Source: Candidatus Nitrosotenuis aquarius (GTDB lineage Archaea; Thermoproteota; Nitrososphaeria; Nitrososphaerales; Nitrosopumilaceae). Taken from it: DNA of 64,000 nucleotides. Of this stretch, positions 33,262 through 43,103 are shown in pieces. The position numbers were made by a program, and so were the translations under genes. Where the stretch lies: positions 522,328 to 586,327 of the forward strand of contig NZ_CP024808.1 in the NCBI RefSeq assembly GCF_002787055.1. Direction: 5' to 3'. The notes under the pieces were generated by a model. That model was not told where the DNA came from. It did not search any database and worked only from the letters and a program-made list of their open reading frames with translations. Numbering within the stretch: position 1 is the stretch's first letter; every line of letters begins with the position of its first letter.

Positions 33262-33579
33262 ATGAGCGATATCCGCCTTACTTTGATTGGTGTGGCACTT
33301 GTTTTTGCGGGATTTCTAGTTCTCGGGATATTTGGCCAGGATCATTACAATTTTGCAATCCAGGAAAAAGAATTTGGTGATTGCTTTACATATGAAGATG
33401 GAAAACAAGTCGAAGTCAGTTGTGCCGAACAGATGCAGGACAGGACGTTGTTTTTTGGGCTAGTCATTTCTATAATTGGTGCCGGAATATTTTTCCTAAT
33501 CAAAGGAATCAGAGGAAAGTGGGACCAAGACGTCAAGCCGCAAGACAAGGTAGGCCCGGATTCTAGCTTTCCAAGCTAG
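33262..33579 (+). CDS. Small two-helix membrane protein
   Basis: A 105-residue protein with two helices (LTLIGVALVFAGFLVLGIFG and LFFGLVISIIGAGIFFLIKG) separated by a loop with two Cys (GDCFTYEDGKQVEVSC), which may form a disulfide outside the cell. The family is not recognised. It follows the SRPBCC gene and converges with the deacetylase gene, overlapping by four bases. Confidence 0.6.
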   Translation: MSDIRLTLIGVALVFAGFLVLGIFGQDHYNFAIQEKEFGDCFTYEDGKQVEVSCAEQMQDRTLFFGLVISIIGAGIFFLIKGIRGKWDQDVKPQDKVGPDSSFPS

Positions 33580-36251
33580 GCCGCAATTATTCCGTTTTGT
33601 ATTAGATATTGGAGTCCTTTTACAAAGTCGCCGTTGCTTATTTTTCCTTCTGACCACCACTTGGCGTTGCTTTTAATCCAGTCAGGAATCTTTTTGGCAG
33701 TGGTTTCTTTTTCTGTTTGAGGAACCTTGATGATTTTTTCTTTTATCAGATATTGGATTCCTTTTGTAAAATCAGAATCTCCAATTTTGCCTTCTGACCA
33801 CCATTGTGCGTTGCTTTTTACCCAATCCGGAACAGCAATAGAATCATCAGATATCAATCCTGGAATTTGTTCTAGGAGTACTATTTTCATTCCGCTTGAG
33901 CGAACATCTGAGATCAGCGATTCCAACAGTTGGATTTTTTCTTGGTTGACTTCGTTTTTGAATGTGTCTGTCTTTACTGCAAAGTCAGACGATTGTAAAG
34001 AGATTACGGCAAATCCATTTTGTGTTATACTAGTCTGGGTTTTTGTGAGTGCCTTTTGAGGAATTGTGCCTGCGACGAACGGATCATCACTTACCAGATT
34101 AACAAAAGACAGCGTGCTTGGGATGTGTTTTAGATGACCATCCGATAGTTTGTCGCTTGTAATTGATGCACTAAAGTAGGCCATTTTTGCTTCACTTGCT
34201 GCATCCACCGTGTCCTTGTTGAATGCATCGTATGGAGGGCTAAATACGGTTGCAGTCTTGCCAAAGACTTTGGTTATCTTTTCGTTTGTTTGCTTGATGC
34301 TTGCTGTCTGTCTTTGCTTGTCAAACGTGGTGTGATCAATGTATTCCCAACCACGGTTTGCTATTTTGATGTTGGATGTTTTACCTAGTTTTTCTTTTAA
34401 AAAGTTGACACTATTTGGATCATCTCCGGTAAATTTGCCAATTACTGATACAGTTAGTGGTGTTTTGTTTTTGTCAAATGTATCGATTACCTTGTTTTGG
34501 ACATCATTTAGCCAAAAGTCTTGGAAATTATCCATCCTAAATGCAACGCAGTTACAATCAGGCATTTTCGGCTTTTCTGGTTCCGGGGCTGCTTGTGGTT
34601 TTGGCATACGCAGTTTGTCAAAGTCATGAATTTGGCCTATCGGCAAAATTTTGTATTTTGCCTGTCTTACTTGGTCAATTAAAGAATCAAGTTCTTGGAT
34701 TTTCGTTGAGTTTACCTTGTTTACATAAAATCCATTTTCGTATTGCGCAAACTCGTATGGGTGCATCATTACTACGGCATAGCCATACTCGAAGATGCTT
34801 TCCTCTATTTTCTCCATTATGGTATCATTAGAGATATGGCGCCAGATCCCAGCTGATGGATCTAGTCGTGCGGTGGCTGGAACTATAGGAAACTCGTAAA
34901 AGCTTGATTTTTTGAAGATTGGTGGTTCCCTAGTGGTTGTGGCATGGCTAAGATGGGTAAAGCCGTTTGTTTTTAGTACCGATATTGTGTCATTGTTAAA
35001 GAGATTCTCTGGCGGAATGAATACTGTGGGAGTGATTCCAAAGAGCGATTTTATTTTGTCATTTGTTTGAATTATGAGACTTTCTTGTTCTTTTTTTGAT
35101 AGTGTTGAGAGGACTTTGTTGTTCCAGCTGTGACTTGCTATTTCTATTGGCGGATCAGCTGCAAGACCTCCTTTTATGGTATCAATTAATGCCTTGTCGG
35201 TGCCAATCAATCCTCCAATCACACCAATTGTAAATGTCGTATCTTTTCTCTCAAATAATGAGATCAGTTCAATTTGAGCAGGGGCGAGGAAATAATCTTG
35301 TACGTCATCTAATCGAAATGCGACGCAATTACAGTTTAGGTTATCGCTGTTTAGCTCTGGATTGTTCAGATAGATTTTGATAATTCCTGTGTCATCAGTT
35401 ATTGTCACTTTTTTGGCTGCAACCGTATTTAGCTGGCCGGACACATCTTGGGATTTTACATATAGCGCATAATTGCCCACTTTGAGCTTTGAAAAATTAG
35501 CAGTTCCCTTTGCAGTGACCTGGGATTCGGCAACCCTGTTCTTTTTAGAATCATATAGTTGTGCTACAAAAGAGCCATCCTGCTTTGTTACCTTGTTTTT
35601 TGTGTTGTTGTAGACTTCGACTGGAAATGATTTGTCCACTATGACGGGCCACTTGGTAACTATTTTGAGGTCTTGGGCAATTCCCGCCTCTAGTTTTATC
35701 GGGGTGTAAATATACTTGAGATTTTGGCCCAGTGATATTTCGGCAAAATAATGATCATCTAGTTTTGTAGTAGGATAAAGCCAGGCTCTAATTGCCTGAC
35801 CGTTTTGCGCCGTCTCTGAATAACTCCACCATTTTCCGTCGTGAGATTTTATCCAGACTTTGGCTCCAGGTAAAGGAGTTTCGCCGTCTTTGTAATAGAT
35901 GTTCAATAGCAACCCGCCGGCGTTCTTGATTGGAATTTCTATGCTGGTATTTTTTTTGAGATCGATAAACTCGGTAGTAGCATACATGCTATTGGCATAA
36001 ACCTCAATGCTGTACCGTTGATCAAGGGGCAAAGACGAAATTGTGAACGGGTTGGTTTGTAGCGAGTTGATCTCTTGGATTGGGGTTTTTTCTTGGTTTT
36101 TGTAGACCTTGACTGTGATTCCTTCGGGGGTCACCCGTTCGTTTTTTTCGTTTTTTATATAGACGTCAACGTTTCCAGTTTTTTCCTGAGCAAACGCTGG
36201 TGCAATTAATCCGGCTGCTAAAACAATCAGCATTGCAAAAATCAGTCTCAT
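33576..36251 (-). CDS. Secreted tandem polysaccharide-deacetylase protein
   Basis: An 891-residue secreted protein. Order: signal peptide, beta-sandwich segments (about 25-300), deacetylase-like domain 1 (about 306-545), domain 2 (about 566-798), then two paired-Trp modules (807-843 and 855-891). Domain 1 keeps D315-D316 (RLDDVQD), H374 (IASHSW) and H497 (VMMHPYE). Domain 2 has D574-N575 (RMDNFQD), R633 in place of the first His and Q753 in place of the last, so it is likely inactive and perhaps binds sugar. It overlaps the GT2 gene by four bases (ATGA), which links it to polymer synthesis, as PgaB/IcaB is linked to PgaC/IcaA. Confidence 0.8.
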   Translation of the reverse strand: MRLIFAMLIVLAAGLIAPAFAQEKTGNVDVYIKNEKNERVTPEGITVKVYKNQEKTPIQEINSLQTNPFTISSLPLDQRYSIEVYANSMYATTEFIDLKKNTSIEIPIKNAGGLLLNIYYKDGETPLPGAKVWIKSHDGKWWSYSETAQNGQAIRAWLYPTTKLDDHYFAEISLGQNLKYIYTPIKLEAGIAQDLKIVTKWPVIVDKSFPVEVYNNTKNKVTKQDGSFVAQLYDSKKNRVAESQVTAKGTANFSKLKVGNYALYVKSQDVSGQLNTVAAKKVTITDDTGIIKIYLNNPELNSDNLNCNCVAFRLDDVQDYFLAPAQIELISLFERKDTTFTIGVIGGLIGTDKALIDTIKGGLAADPPIEIASHSWNNKVLSTLSKKEQESLIIQTNDKIKSLFGITPTVFIPPENLFNNDTISVLKTNGFTHLSHATTTREPPIFKKSSFYEFPIVPATARLDPSAGIWRHISNDTIMEKIEESIFEYGYAVVMMHPYEFAQYENGFYVNKVNSTKIQELDSLIDQVRQAKYKILPIGQIHDFDKLRMPKPQAAPEPEKPKMPDCNCVAFRMDNFQDFWLNDVQNKVIDTFDKNKTPLTVSVIGKFTGDDPNSVNFLKEKLGKTSNIKIANRGWEYIDHTTFDKQRQTASIKQTNEKITKVFGKTATVFSPPYDAFNKDTVDAASEAKMAYFSASITSDKLSDGHLKHIPSTLSFVNLVSDDPFVAGTIPQKALTKTQTSITQNGFAVISLQSSDFAVKTDTFKNEVNQEKIQLLESLISDVRSSGMKIVLLEQIPGLISDDSIAVPDWVKSNAQWWSEGKIGDSDFTKGIQYLIKEKIIKVPQTEKETTAKKIPDWIKSNAKWWSEGKISNGDFVKGLQYLIQNGIIAA

Positions 36252-38107
36252 TGGTGCACTCTCTTTGCGCTAGTCCACTTTGCCTTGAGACCCAGTAATT
36301 CCTCAAATGCTGCTCTGAGTTGCATAAAGTCAATAATTTGCTTGTATCCCATGACCAAAAAGACTGAATACAGGATCATTCTTTTGTCATCACCGTCCAT
36401 CCTTATTGCCATTGCGCTTAAAAGATACTGTAGTGTCACAAACATCGAAACGGTAAAGGCTACAAAGTAATAGTTACCAATGAGTAGCTGGTAAATAGCA
36501 AAGCCCCAGACCATTATGCTTGTGATAGGAATCAGTATCATGTGGATGACCATCAGGGGGAATGCAAAGCTGTGCAAGTAGCCAAACCTAGGATTTGTCA
36601 AAATATCTGAATGCCTTCGCAAGATCTGCAGGTTTCCGCGGTACCATCTTTTTCTTTGCTTGTAAAAGTCGACAAATGTTTGAGGTGCCTGAGTATATGC
36701 GATGGATTTGTTGCTTCCCTCAACAATCATGCCAGAGCGCAACACCTTTACTGTCGCATCAAAGTCCTCAACCAGAGTGTCCTTGTGATATGTTCCCGCC
36801 TCGAGTAGCTTGGTTTTTCTAAATGCACCCAATGCACCAGGCACGATGTAGATTGCCCCAAAATAGTCAAGACCTCGCCTCATTATTTGGATTCCAGATA
36901 GATATTCCAGTGCCTGGCACCAGGTAATCCAGTTCATTTTGTTTCGTATCTTGACATTTCCTGCCACCGCTACGACATTTTCATCTGCCATAGAGCGTGC
37001 CAGATATTTCAGTCCGGAGCGACTGCATATTGTATCGGCATCAACAATTACCACAATATCCCCAGTAGAATACAGCAATGCCATGTTTAGTGCGGATGCT
37101 TTGCCACCGTTTTCCTTGTGTAGTACCTTGACTCTGTCTTTGTATTCCATTGCAATTGCCAAAGTCCTGTCCTTGCTGCCATCATCCACTACGATAATTT
37201 CTTTGTCTGGATAGTCAGCGTCGATTAGCGCCTCTATTGTGGTACGAATTACTCTTTCCTCGTTGTATGCAGGCACAATTACGCTCATTCTTGGATATAC
37301 CGGTGGTTCCTCTATCAGAGATTCTTTTGCAATGCTTCGAATTGCCAGGGGTACAAAAAGCATTGTTTGCCAAAACGACAGAGTAAGCATCCACACAAAC
37401 AACACCTGAATTATCGACATTGTGCCAGTATAGCCATCGTACAACATCAGACCGCCCAGCACAAACGGTAACACCATCACAACTATGGAATAAAACGACG
37501 CGGTACGTGTTTTGTACTTGTATTGCGACGACGGCTCCCTTCTAGATAGAATCTGGTAAAACGACAACACGGCTGCAATGCCAATTGCCACATAACTGAG
37601 ATAGCTGAACATAGAATATGCGGTAAAGAAGAGCAATGCAAAGATCGCAATTGCCAGCACAACCAGAACAGGATCTGCTCTTGCTTTTTTCTTTCTTGTT
37701 GATTTTGTCTTTACTTGTTTTGGTGTTGATGTTTCCGGGGTTTGAGCTTTTGGAATAGGTTCTGAAGTAGATGGGGACATTGATTTTGGAATGGATGATC
37801 CGATAGAAACAGTTTGTATGACAAATTTTGGTTCTCTTTTTTTTTGGATGGAGTACGTTTTCTCTGACACAATTGTCGCCCTATAGACATTTGGCTTTGG
37901 CAGTGATGTTTGTTTTTGCGGTATTGGTTTTTTTGGAATTGTGTCTAGTTTTTGTTTAAAGCATGATTCATGGAACCATTGGTTTTCATACCTGATGGAC
38001 TTTTGGTCCAGTCTCAATTCCACAGTACAAAATGCACATTTGGCTAGCGAATAGTTTGTCAAACTTGATGAATCTGAAATTTTGTAATTGTTGTGCATAA
38101 TTGTCAC
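36248..38107 (-). CDS. Membrane GT2 glycosyltransferase with N-terminal half-LIM module
   Basis: A 619-residue processive family-2 glycosyltransferase of the cellulose/chitin/PNAG synthase type. Order: half-LIM zinc module C24-x2-C27..H46-x2-C49, a proline-rich linker, two helix pairs (about 147-185 and 206-258), catalytic domain from VIVPAYNEERVI (277) with DDGSKDRT, DADT (356-359) and VEDFD, the QxxRW motif QRKRW, then C-terminal helices. Start is GTG, or the ATG three codons later. It overlaps the deacetylase gene, so the pair probably makes and trims an N-acetylated polysaccharide. Confidence 0.85.
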   Translation of the reverse strand: MTIMHNNYKISDSSSLTNYSLAKCAFCTVELRLDQKSIRYENQWFHESCFKQKLDTIPKKPIPQKQTSLPKPNVYRATIVSEKTYSIQKKREPKFVIQTVSIGSSIPKSMSPSTSEPIPKAQTPETSTPKQVKTKSTRKKKARADPVLVVLAIAIFALLFFTAYSMFSYLSYVAIGIAAVLSFYQILSRREPSSQYKYKTRTASFYSIVVMVLPFVLGGLMLYDGYTGTMSIIQVLFVWMLTLSFWQTMLFVPLAIRSIAKESLIEEPPVYPRMSVIVPAYNEERVIRTTIEALIDADYPDKEIIVVDDGSKDRTLAIAMEYKDRVKVLHKENGGKASALNMALLYSTGDIVVIVDADTICSRSGLKYLARSMADENVVAVAGNVKIRNKMNWITWCQALEYLSGIQIMRRGLDYFGAIYIVPGALGAFRKTKLLEAGTYHKDTLVEDFDATVKVLRSGMIVEGSNKSIAYTQAPQTFVDFYKQRKRWYRGNLQILRRHSDILTNPRFGYLHSFAFPLMVIHMILIPITSIMVWGFAIYQLLIGNYYFVAFTVSMFVTLQYLLSAMAIRMDGDDKRMILYSVFLVMGYKQIIDFMQLRAAFEELLGLKAKWTSAKRVHQ

Positions 38108-38213
38108 AATAATTGCGTATATTGATCAAGTTTGTTTAGACGGCTCAATTAAGGAGAGTTATTTCTTTTTGAACAAACTCGGAATTATCCAAGCCACGCA
38201 CCCATAAAATCTG

Positions 38214-40184
38214 ATGCAAAAAAGCGGAGATGTACTCCAGTCTCAACTGAAAAGTAGCCATAATTGCGCATTGTGCAGCTCAGAGTTGAGACTTGATGAA
38301 CGAGTTATTCGCCACAAAGACCTGTGGTATCACATACAATGTTTTACACAAAATAAACACCGAATGAAGACGGAATTTGACGAAATAGATGAGAATCTGT
38401 TTGGAGGCAAAATAATAAAGACGATTTCTGCTTCCGAAAAGCCGCTTCGAACATACAAGGCAATCATACTAAAGCAAGAAACAAAACTGCCAATAAAAAA
38501 CCAGCCAGAAAAAATGGTGCGGCAAATCAGTCCAGAAACAGAACTGCAAAAACCAGAAAAACCAAAAGAAAAAACACCAATAAAATGCAATTTTTGCAAA
38601 GACGACATTTTTGAAGAGGAAAAAACGATCAGTGCAAAAAACAAAACCTATCACGAGATCTGTTTTGAATTTGTACTAGACAAAATAAAGCCAGAAAAAC
38701 AAAAAATTTCCAAAGACGGAAAACCGCAATATGGCCGTGTAGATCCAGTTTTGATTTTGTTGATGGGTGGAATCTTTGGAATGCTGATCTTGACTGCATA
38801 CTTGATGTTATCAGTGCTTAGCGCAATTGCAATCACCATTGGGATGGCACTATCATTTTATCACATAATTGATGCTGGGCGAAGCTTCTCAAAGAAGAAC
38901 AAGCCTCGGCAGTTGCCATCGTATTTTGTCTTTGTCACACTGATCATGCCGATAATATTTGGAGCAATAATCGCAATAGATGGATACGAAATCTGGTATT
39001 CTGCACCAAAGGCAATCATAGTCTGGGGTCTTGCACTAACATTTTGGAGCAACATGGTCTTTGTGCCACTATCCATCTATAGCAAGTACAAAGAGTCTGC
39101 ACCATATGACAACACGTTTAGGCCGTTTGTGAGTGTAATTGTGCCTGCATACAACGAGGAAAAGGTAATTGGCAGGACAATAGAGTCGGTTCTCGCAGTG
39201 GATTATCCGCGCATGGAGGTAATCGTAGTAAATGACGGAAGCACCGATAGAACATTACAAATCATCAACACCTACAAGCCAAAAATCAAAGTAGTCGACA
39301 AGCCAAACGGCGGAAAATACACTGCGCTAAACTATGGCTTGCTGTATTCCAAAGGAGAGATAGTAGTCACAATAGATGCAGATACTATTTTGGCACCACA
39401 ATCCATTACATCCATTGTAGAGTCATTTAAGAACAAAAATGTTGGCGCAGTTGCTGGAAACATCAAGGTACGAAACAGAATAAACTGGATTACCTGGTGC
39501 CAGGCACTTGAATATGTTGCAGGCATTCAGATCTTCAGAAGAACGCTGGATTTCTTTAATTCAGTTGCAATTGTTCCGGGAGCACTTGGTGCATTCAGGA
39601 AGAGCTTTTTGCAAAAGGTAGGCAATTTCACTGGGGACACACTTGCAGAAGACTTTGATGCAACGCTCAAGATACTGAAGTCTGGCCTTGTAGTGGCAGG
39701 CAGGATCAACTCTCGCGCATACACGGAATCGCCCGACTCGCTTGCACAATTCATCCGACAGCGAAAGAGATGGTACAGAGGAGACATGCAGGTCTTATCC
39801 AAGCACAGTAATGCCTTTATGAATTCCAAATTTGGCACACTCTACAAGCTTACCTTCCCGCTGATGATAATCTCCATGTTTGTAACACCTTTTGCTGGAA
39901 TCATAGTCTGGACATTTGCAGTAATAGACATACTCGGGGGTGGAGCAATGTTTGTCGTACAGATGATGATAATTTTCATCATACTGCAACATTTGCAGGC
40001 GGCACTTGCGGTTAGAATAGAAGGAGAAGATCCAAGGCTGATTCTGTACTCGACATTTTTTGTAGTAGGCTACAAGCAGATAATCGACATATTATTGATG
40101 AAATCTGCAATAGAGACCCTGCTTGGAAGAAAGGCCGTGTGGACTACGGTAAAGCGCCAGGGACTAAATCCGCAGAAAAAATGA
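38214..40184 (+). CDS. Membrane GT2 glycosyltransferase with two half-LIM modules
   Basis: A 656-residue paralogue of the divergent gene. Order: half-LIM 1 (C18-x2-C21..H40-x2-C43), half-LIM 2 (C125-x2-C128..H147-x2-C150), helices (about 178-300), catalytic domain from VIVPAYNEEKVIG with NDGSTDRT, DADT (388-391) and AEDFD, then QRKRW and C-terminal helices. The second zinc module is absent from its neighbour. Divergent, separated by 106 bases that carry AT-rich boxes. It probably makes the same or a related polymer. Confidence 0.85.
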   Translation: MQKSGDVLQSQLKSSHNCALCSSELRLDERVIRHKDLWYHIQCFTQNKHRMKTEFDEIDENLFGGKIIKTISASEKPLRTYKAIILKQETKLPIKNQPEKMVRQISPETELQKPEKPKEKTPIKCNFCKDDIFEEEKTISAKNKTYHEICFEFVLDKIKPEKQKISKDGKPQYGRVDPVLILLMGGIFGMLILTAYLMLSVLSAIAITIGMALSFYHIIDAGRSFSKKNKPRQLPSYFVFVTLIMPIIFGAIIAIDGYEIWYSAPKAIIVWGLALTFWSNMVFVPLSIYSKYKESAPYDNTFRPFVSVIVPAYNEEKVIGRTIESVLAVDYPRMEVIVVNDGSTDRTLQIINTYKPKIKVVDKPNGGKYTALNYGLLYSKGEIVVTIDADTILAPQSITSIVESFKNKNVGAVAGNIKVRNRINWITWCQALEYVAGIQIFRRTLDFFNSVAIVPGALGAFRKSFLQKVGNFTGDTLAEDFDATLKILKSGLVVAGRINSRAYTESPDSLAQFIRQRKRWYRGDMQVLSKHSNAFMNSKFGTLYKLTFPLMIISMFVTPFAGIIVWTFAVIDILGGGAMFVVQMMIIFIILQHLQAALAVRIEGEDPRLILYSTFFVVGYKQIIDILLMKSAIETLLGRKAVWTTVKRQGLNPQKK

Positions 40185-40186
40185 GC

Positions 40187-41095
40187 CTAGATTGTGATTA
40201 TTTTATAGCCCGTGCTTTCACGCCATGCTGCGTTGTCTAGCTCGAATTTATTATTGCAGTTAAGGCACCTAAAATTCCACTGTAGTTCTGGGAACTTGCC
40301 CCCACAGTCATTGCAAAAATAAAAGTTTTCAATCAGCCTGTAATCCGCACCCAAGACCTTGACATCGTTGTTGCATGCTGGACATTTTTCGTTTTTGTAT
40401 GTTCTGGCTGGGCCAATATTGCCACAACCATAGTGCTCAATCACTTTGTCTTTTTTGAAATTATAGCTATAGCAAGACGGGCAATGAAAGAACTGCTTTA
40501 CCTTGACTGTGCCGCATTTTCCGCAGCTGATCTCCTTCAGTGTTCCAGACTTGACAATGTTGCCGTTTTTCTCAAACCCTTCTAGTATTGTACTAAGATC
40601 CGTTTTGTTTTTGCCCGTGCATTCAGTTAGCATCGCCATGCTTATTCTGGAATAATTTTTGAGAAACATTCGGATTATTTCCATGTCTTGGGAGTTATCC
40701 CGCGTGTTTAGGTCTTCTTTTCGTATTGTTTCCACTATTTGGCGAACCTCCTCATAACCATATGGTTTTGATAGATACCCATATGCGCCATACGATATGA
40801 CATCGCGCACCTTCTGATCAGTTTTATCCAGTGCTGTTTCCAAAATGACACGCGTTTCTGGCCTCAAATCCAGAATTTGCGCAATGACTGAAATTCCATC
40901 CATGTCTGGAAGATTATAGTCCAGAAAAACCAATGGTGGTTTTTTTGTATCCATGTATTCTTTGAATGCCCGGATTCCTTCTGTGCCGCTCTTTGTAATG
41001 TGGATTTTGCCAAAGTTTAGCTTTTGGCAGAATTCTTTTAGCCTCAAACATATGGCCGGGCTATCTTCTATTATGACTACATCGTTTTGCTCCAC
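40187..41095 (-). CDS. Response regulator with Cys-rich (TackOD1-like) output
   Basis: A 302-residue regulator. The receiver has acidic E10-D11, acceptor D59 (FLDYNLPDMDG) and the Lys in SKPYG. It continues with a winged-helix-like segment (about 140-190, NYSRISMAMLTECTG) and a Cys-rich tail of four CxxC-type pairs: CGKCG, CPSC, CPACN, CNDCGG, CLNC. This matches the Thaumarchaeal/TACK output domain TackOD1 in composition, which I know only from the literature on archaeal two-component systems. The partner kinase gene lies 58 bases upstream on the same strand. Confidence 0.85.
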   Translation of the reverse strand: MEQNDVVIIEDSPAICLRLKEFCQKLNFGKIHITKSGTEGIRAFKEYMDTKKPPLVFLDYNLPDMDGISVIAQILDLRPETRVILETALDKTDQKVRDVISYGAYGYLSKPYGYEEVRQIVETIRKEDLNTRDNSQDMEIIRMFLKNYSRISMAMLTECTGKNKTDLSTILEGFEKNGNIVKSGTLKEISCGKCGTVKVKQFFHCPSCYSYNFKKDKVIEHYGCGNIGPARTYKNEKCPACNNDVKVLGADYRLIENFYFCNDCGGKFPELQWNFRCLNCNNKFELDNAAWRESTGYKIITI

Positions 41096-41153
41096 AAGTT
41101 ATGAGTTTATGCAAAAGCTAAGTTAACCATAGTTTGTTCGATTTAAACAAATT

Positions 41154-42242
41154 CTACGATGCCTTTGGCTTGGGCGGGGTTTTTGGCAGTTTTATGGTAA
41201 ATCTGGTAGGGCCGTTGCTCACAGATATCTTGCCGCCGTGTTGCTCTATGATATTTTTGCAGCTGGCAAGCCCAAGGCCGGTTCCTGTCTGTTTTGTGGT
41301 AAACAATGGTTCAAAGATTCGGTCTATTTTGTCCTCCGGAATGCCTGGCCCAGAGTCCTCAACGTCAATTAGATATGCCCCAGTTTGTTCAGTTAGCCGT
41401 ATTTTGATTTCCCCATTTTCTTTGATTGCCTGAATTGCGTTTATTATTAGATTAACAATCACTACCTCAAGTTTTTTTGGATCACAGTTAAGCATGGCAT
41501 CACTTTCTGGCCTTACTATGGTTATAGTATCTGGTTTTTTGATTGAATTCAATATAGAATCCAACAATTCTTTAAACGGTATCTCCTTTATTTGGAGAGG
41601 ACTTTCTCTCACATAGTCTAGCACATCCTCGATTTGATGGCTAATTCTTGCAATGGATTTTGCAAGCATGTCTAGTTGTTTTTCTACCTTGTCATCCATG
41701 TTGTCCTTGAACTTTAGCCGCATTATTTCAACGGTATTTTTGATAACAGATAGTGGATTTCGAATATCGTGTGCTAACCTTGATGCAATAAGACCTATGG
41801 TGATTAGTCGTTCGTTTTCGAGCTCCGATCTTGACTGATGCAGCTCGTGTTCTATCTCTATTTTCTTTTTGATAGATGTTCTAAGAAGATCAAATGATTT
41901 GCCAATTTGTTCTATCTCATCGCTTCCCTGGATTTCCATTTTGTAGTTCGCCTTGCCTCGAAGAATGTAGGATACGGACAGTGGCACCTTGTTTAGTTGC
42001 GATATGACATTTTTTTGTAAGTACACATACAATGAAAAGAATACGGCCACAGAAACCAGTGTTGATAGGGCGGACACCAAGACAGCATACATCTGATCTT
42101 GGCTTAGTGTTATGTTGAAAAATTTTAGTTGTTCATTAGAATCAATCATTGTAGATATTGTAGTGCTTGCAAAGTAAATTGCAGGAACAATTAATGATAT
42201 AATAATTGCAAAAACAATTGCAAGTTGCGAGCCTAACTTCAT
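41154..42242 (-). CDS. Membrane sensor histidine kinase
   Basis: A 362-residue kinase with two transmembrane helices (residues about 6-28 and 52-76) that enclose only 25 extracytoplasmic residues, a HAMP-like linker (about 80-125), a HisKA box with H158 (RLAHDIRNPL) and a HATPase_c domain with N box (VIVNLIINAIQAI), DSGPGIPEDKI and GTGLGLASCK. The small loop suggests it senses membrane or intracellular signals. It precedes the response regulator gene, and the two form a cognate pair. Confidence 0.9.
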   Translation of the reverse strand: MKLGSQLAIVFAIIISLIVPAIYFASTTISTMIDSNEQLKFFNITLSQDQMYAVLVSALSTLVSVAVFFSLYVYLQKNVISQLNKVPLSVSYILRGKANYKMEIQGSDEIEQIGKSFDLLRTSIKKKIEIEHELHQSRSELENERLITIGLIASRLAHDIRNPLSVIKNTVEIMRLKFKDNMDDKVEKQLDMLAKSIARISHQIEDVLDYVRESPLQIKEIPFKELLDSILNSIKKPDTITIVRPESDAMLNCDPKKLEVVIVNLIINAIQAIKENGEIKIRLTEQTGAYLIDVEDSGPGIPEDKIDRIFEPLFTTKQTGTGLGLASCKNIIEQHGGKISVSNGPTRFTIKLPKTPPKPKAS

Positions 42243-42316
42243 AATTTACACAAAGATTGTTTTAACTAAAGCGCATGTGTGTTTGTCATTTACAAACAAT
42301 GCGCTCAAGTATGGAA

Positions 42317-43024
42317 TTATTGATCTGATTTGACCTTGTTTTGTAGCGCTTCTAGCGCTTGAGCTATCTTGTCACTATTATCTGATATTCCAAGTTTTTT
42401 TAGCTCGTGTTTTAGTGTCAGGATTGGGTCTTGTGGCTGCTCTTGTTTTTGCTGTTGTCCCAAATACTGTAGTTCTTCTTTTAGCTGCTCGATTTGCTGC
42501 CTTTTTGCCTCCAGATCAAGCCTTGTTTTTTGGATTTTTGCCTGTTCATGGTCAAGCCTTTCCTTCATGGTTTTGTATTCAGATTCCAGATTGTCGATGA
42601 TTAGTTTTGCATCGTTCTGTGACACATATTTTGGATTTACCTTGTTTAGCTCGGTTTTGTCCTTTTTGGCATCTTGGAAGAAGCTCATCTCTTCGGCAAA
42701 TCTTTTTTCATTGTCTAGCATTTTTTTAAAATCCTTGACTCGCTCCTGAAGCAGTACATTGACGAATTTTTGATATTGGTGCGTATTGCTCAGATTGTCC
42801 TTGACTTCTTCGGATTTTTCTTGGACTATTTCCTGCTTTGTTTGCGGTTTGGATTTGCTTGCAAAAAAGATTGACCTGTCAGTTACATCCATTGCGTCGC
42901 GCGCTTCAATTTTAGAGCCAACGCCAGTAATGTGCGACCATTCGTCTGCGGCATCATCATTTTGATTATAATGCTTTTTTAGATCCTCCTCTTCCTTTGA
43001 TATTCTATTGATGTGCTTGACCAA
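42317..43024 (-). CDS. Cytosolic coiled-coil protein
   Basis: A 235-residue charged, helical protein without signal or membrane segment. Heptads are clearest at NEKRFAEEMSFFQDAKKD and in LEAKRQQIEQLKEELQYLG, with Gln/Lys-rich repeats near the C terminus. It has no Cys. No family is recognised. It is about 75 bases upstream of the kinase on the same strand and may belong to the same region, but its own promoter is likely. Confidence 0.6.
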   Translation of the reverse strand: MVKHINRISKEEEDLKKHYNQNDDAADEWSHITGVGSKIEARDAMDVTDRSIFFASKSKPQTKQEIVQEKSEEVKDNLSNTHQYQKFVNVLLQERVKDFKKMLDNEKRFAEEMSFFQDAKKDKTELNKVNPKYVSQNDAKLIIDNLESEYKTMKERLDHEQAKIQKTRLDLEAKRQQIEQLKEELQYLGQQQKQEQPQDPILTLKHELKKLGISDNSDKIAQALEALQNKVKSDQ

Positions 43025-43103
43025 TGGTAAGAGTTTGATTTTGCCAATATGATACCTTTGGTGGTTGAATCAAACAAACAGTTTTTTGAATTTATGATAT
43101 ATT

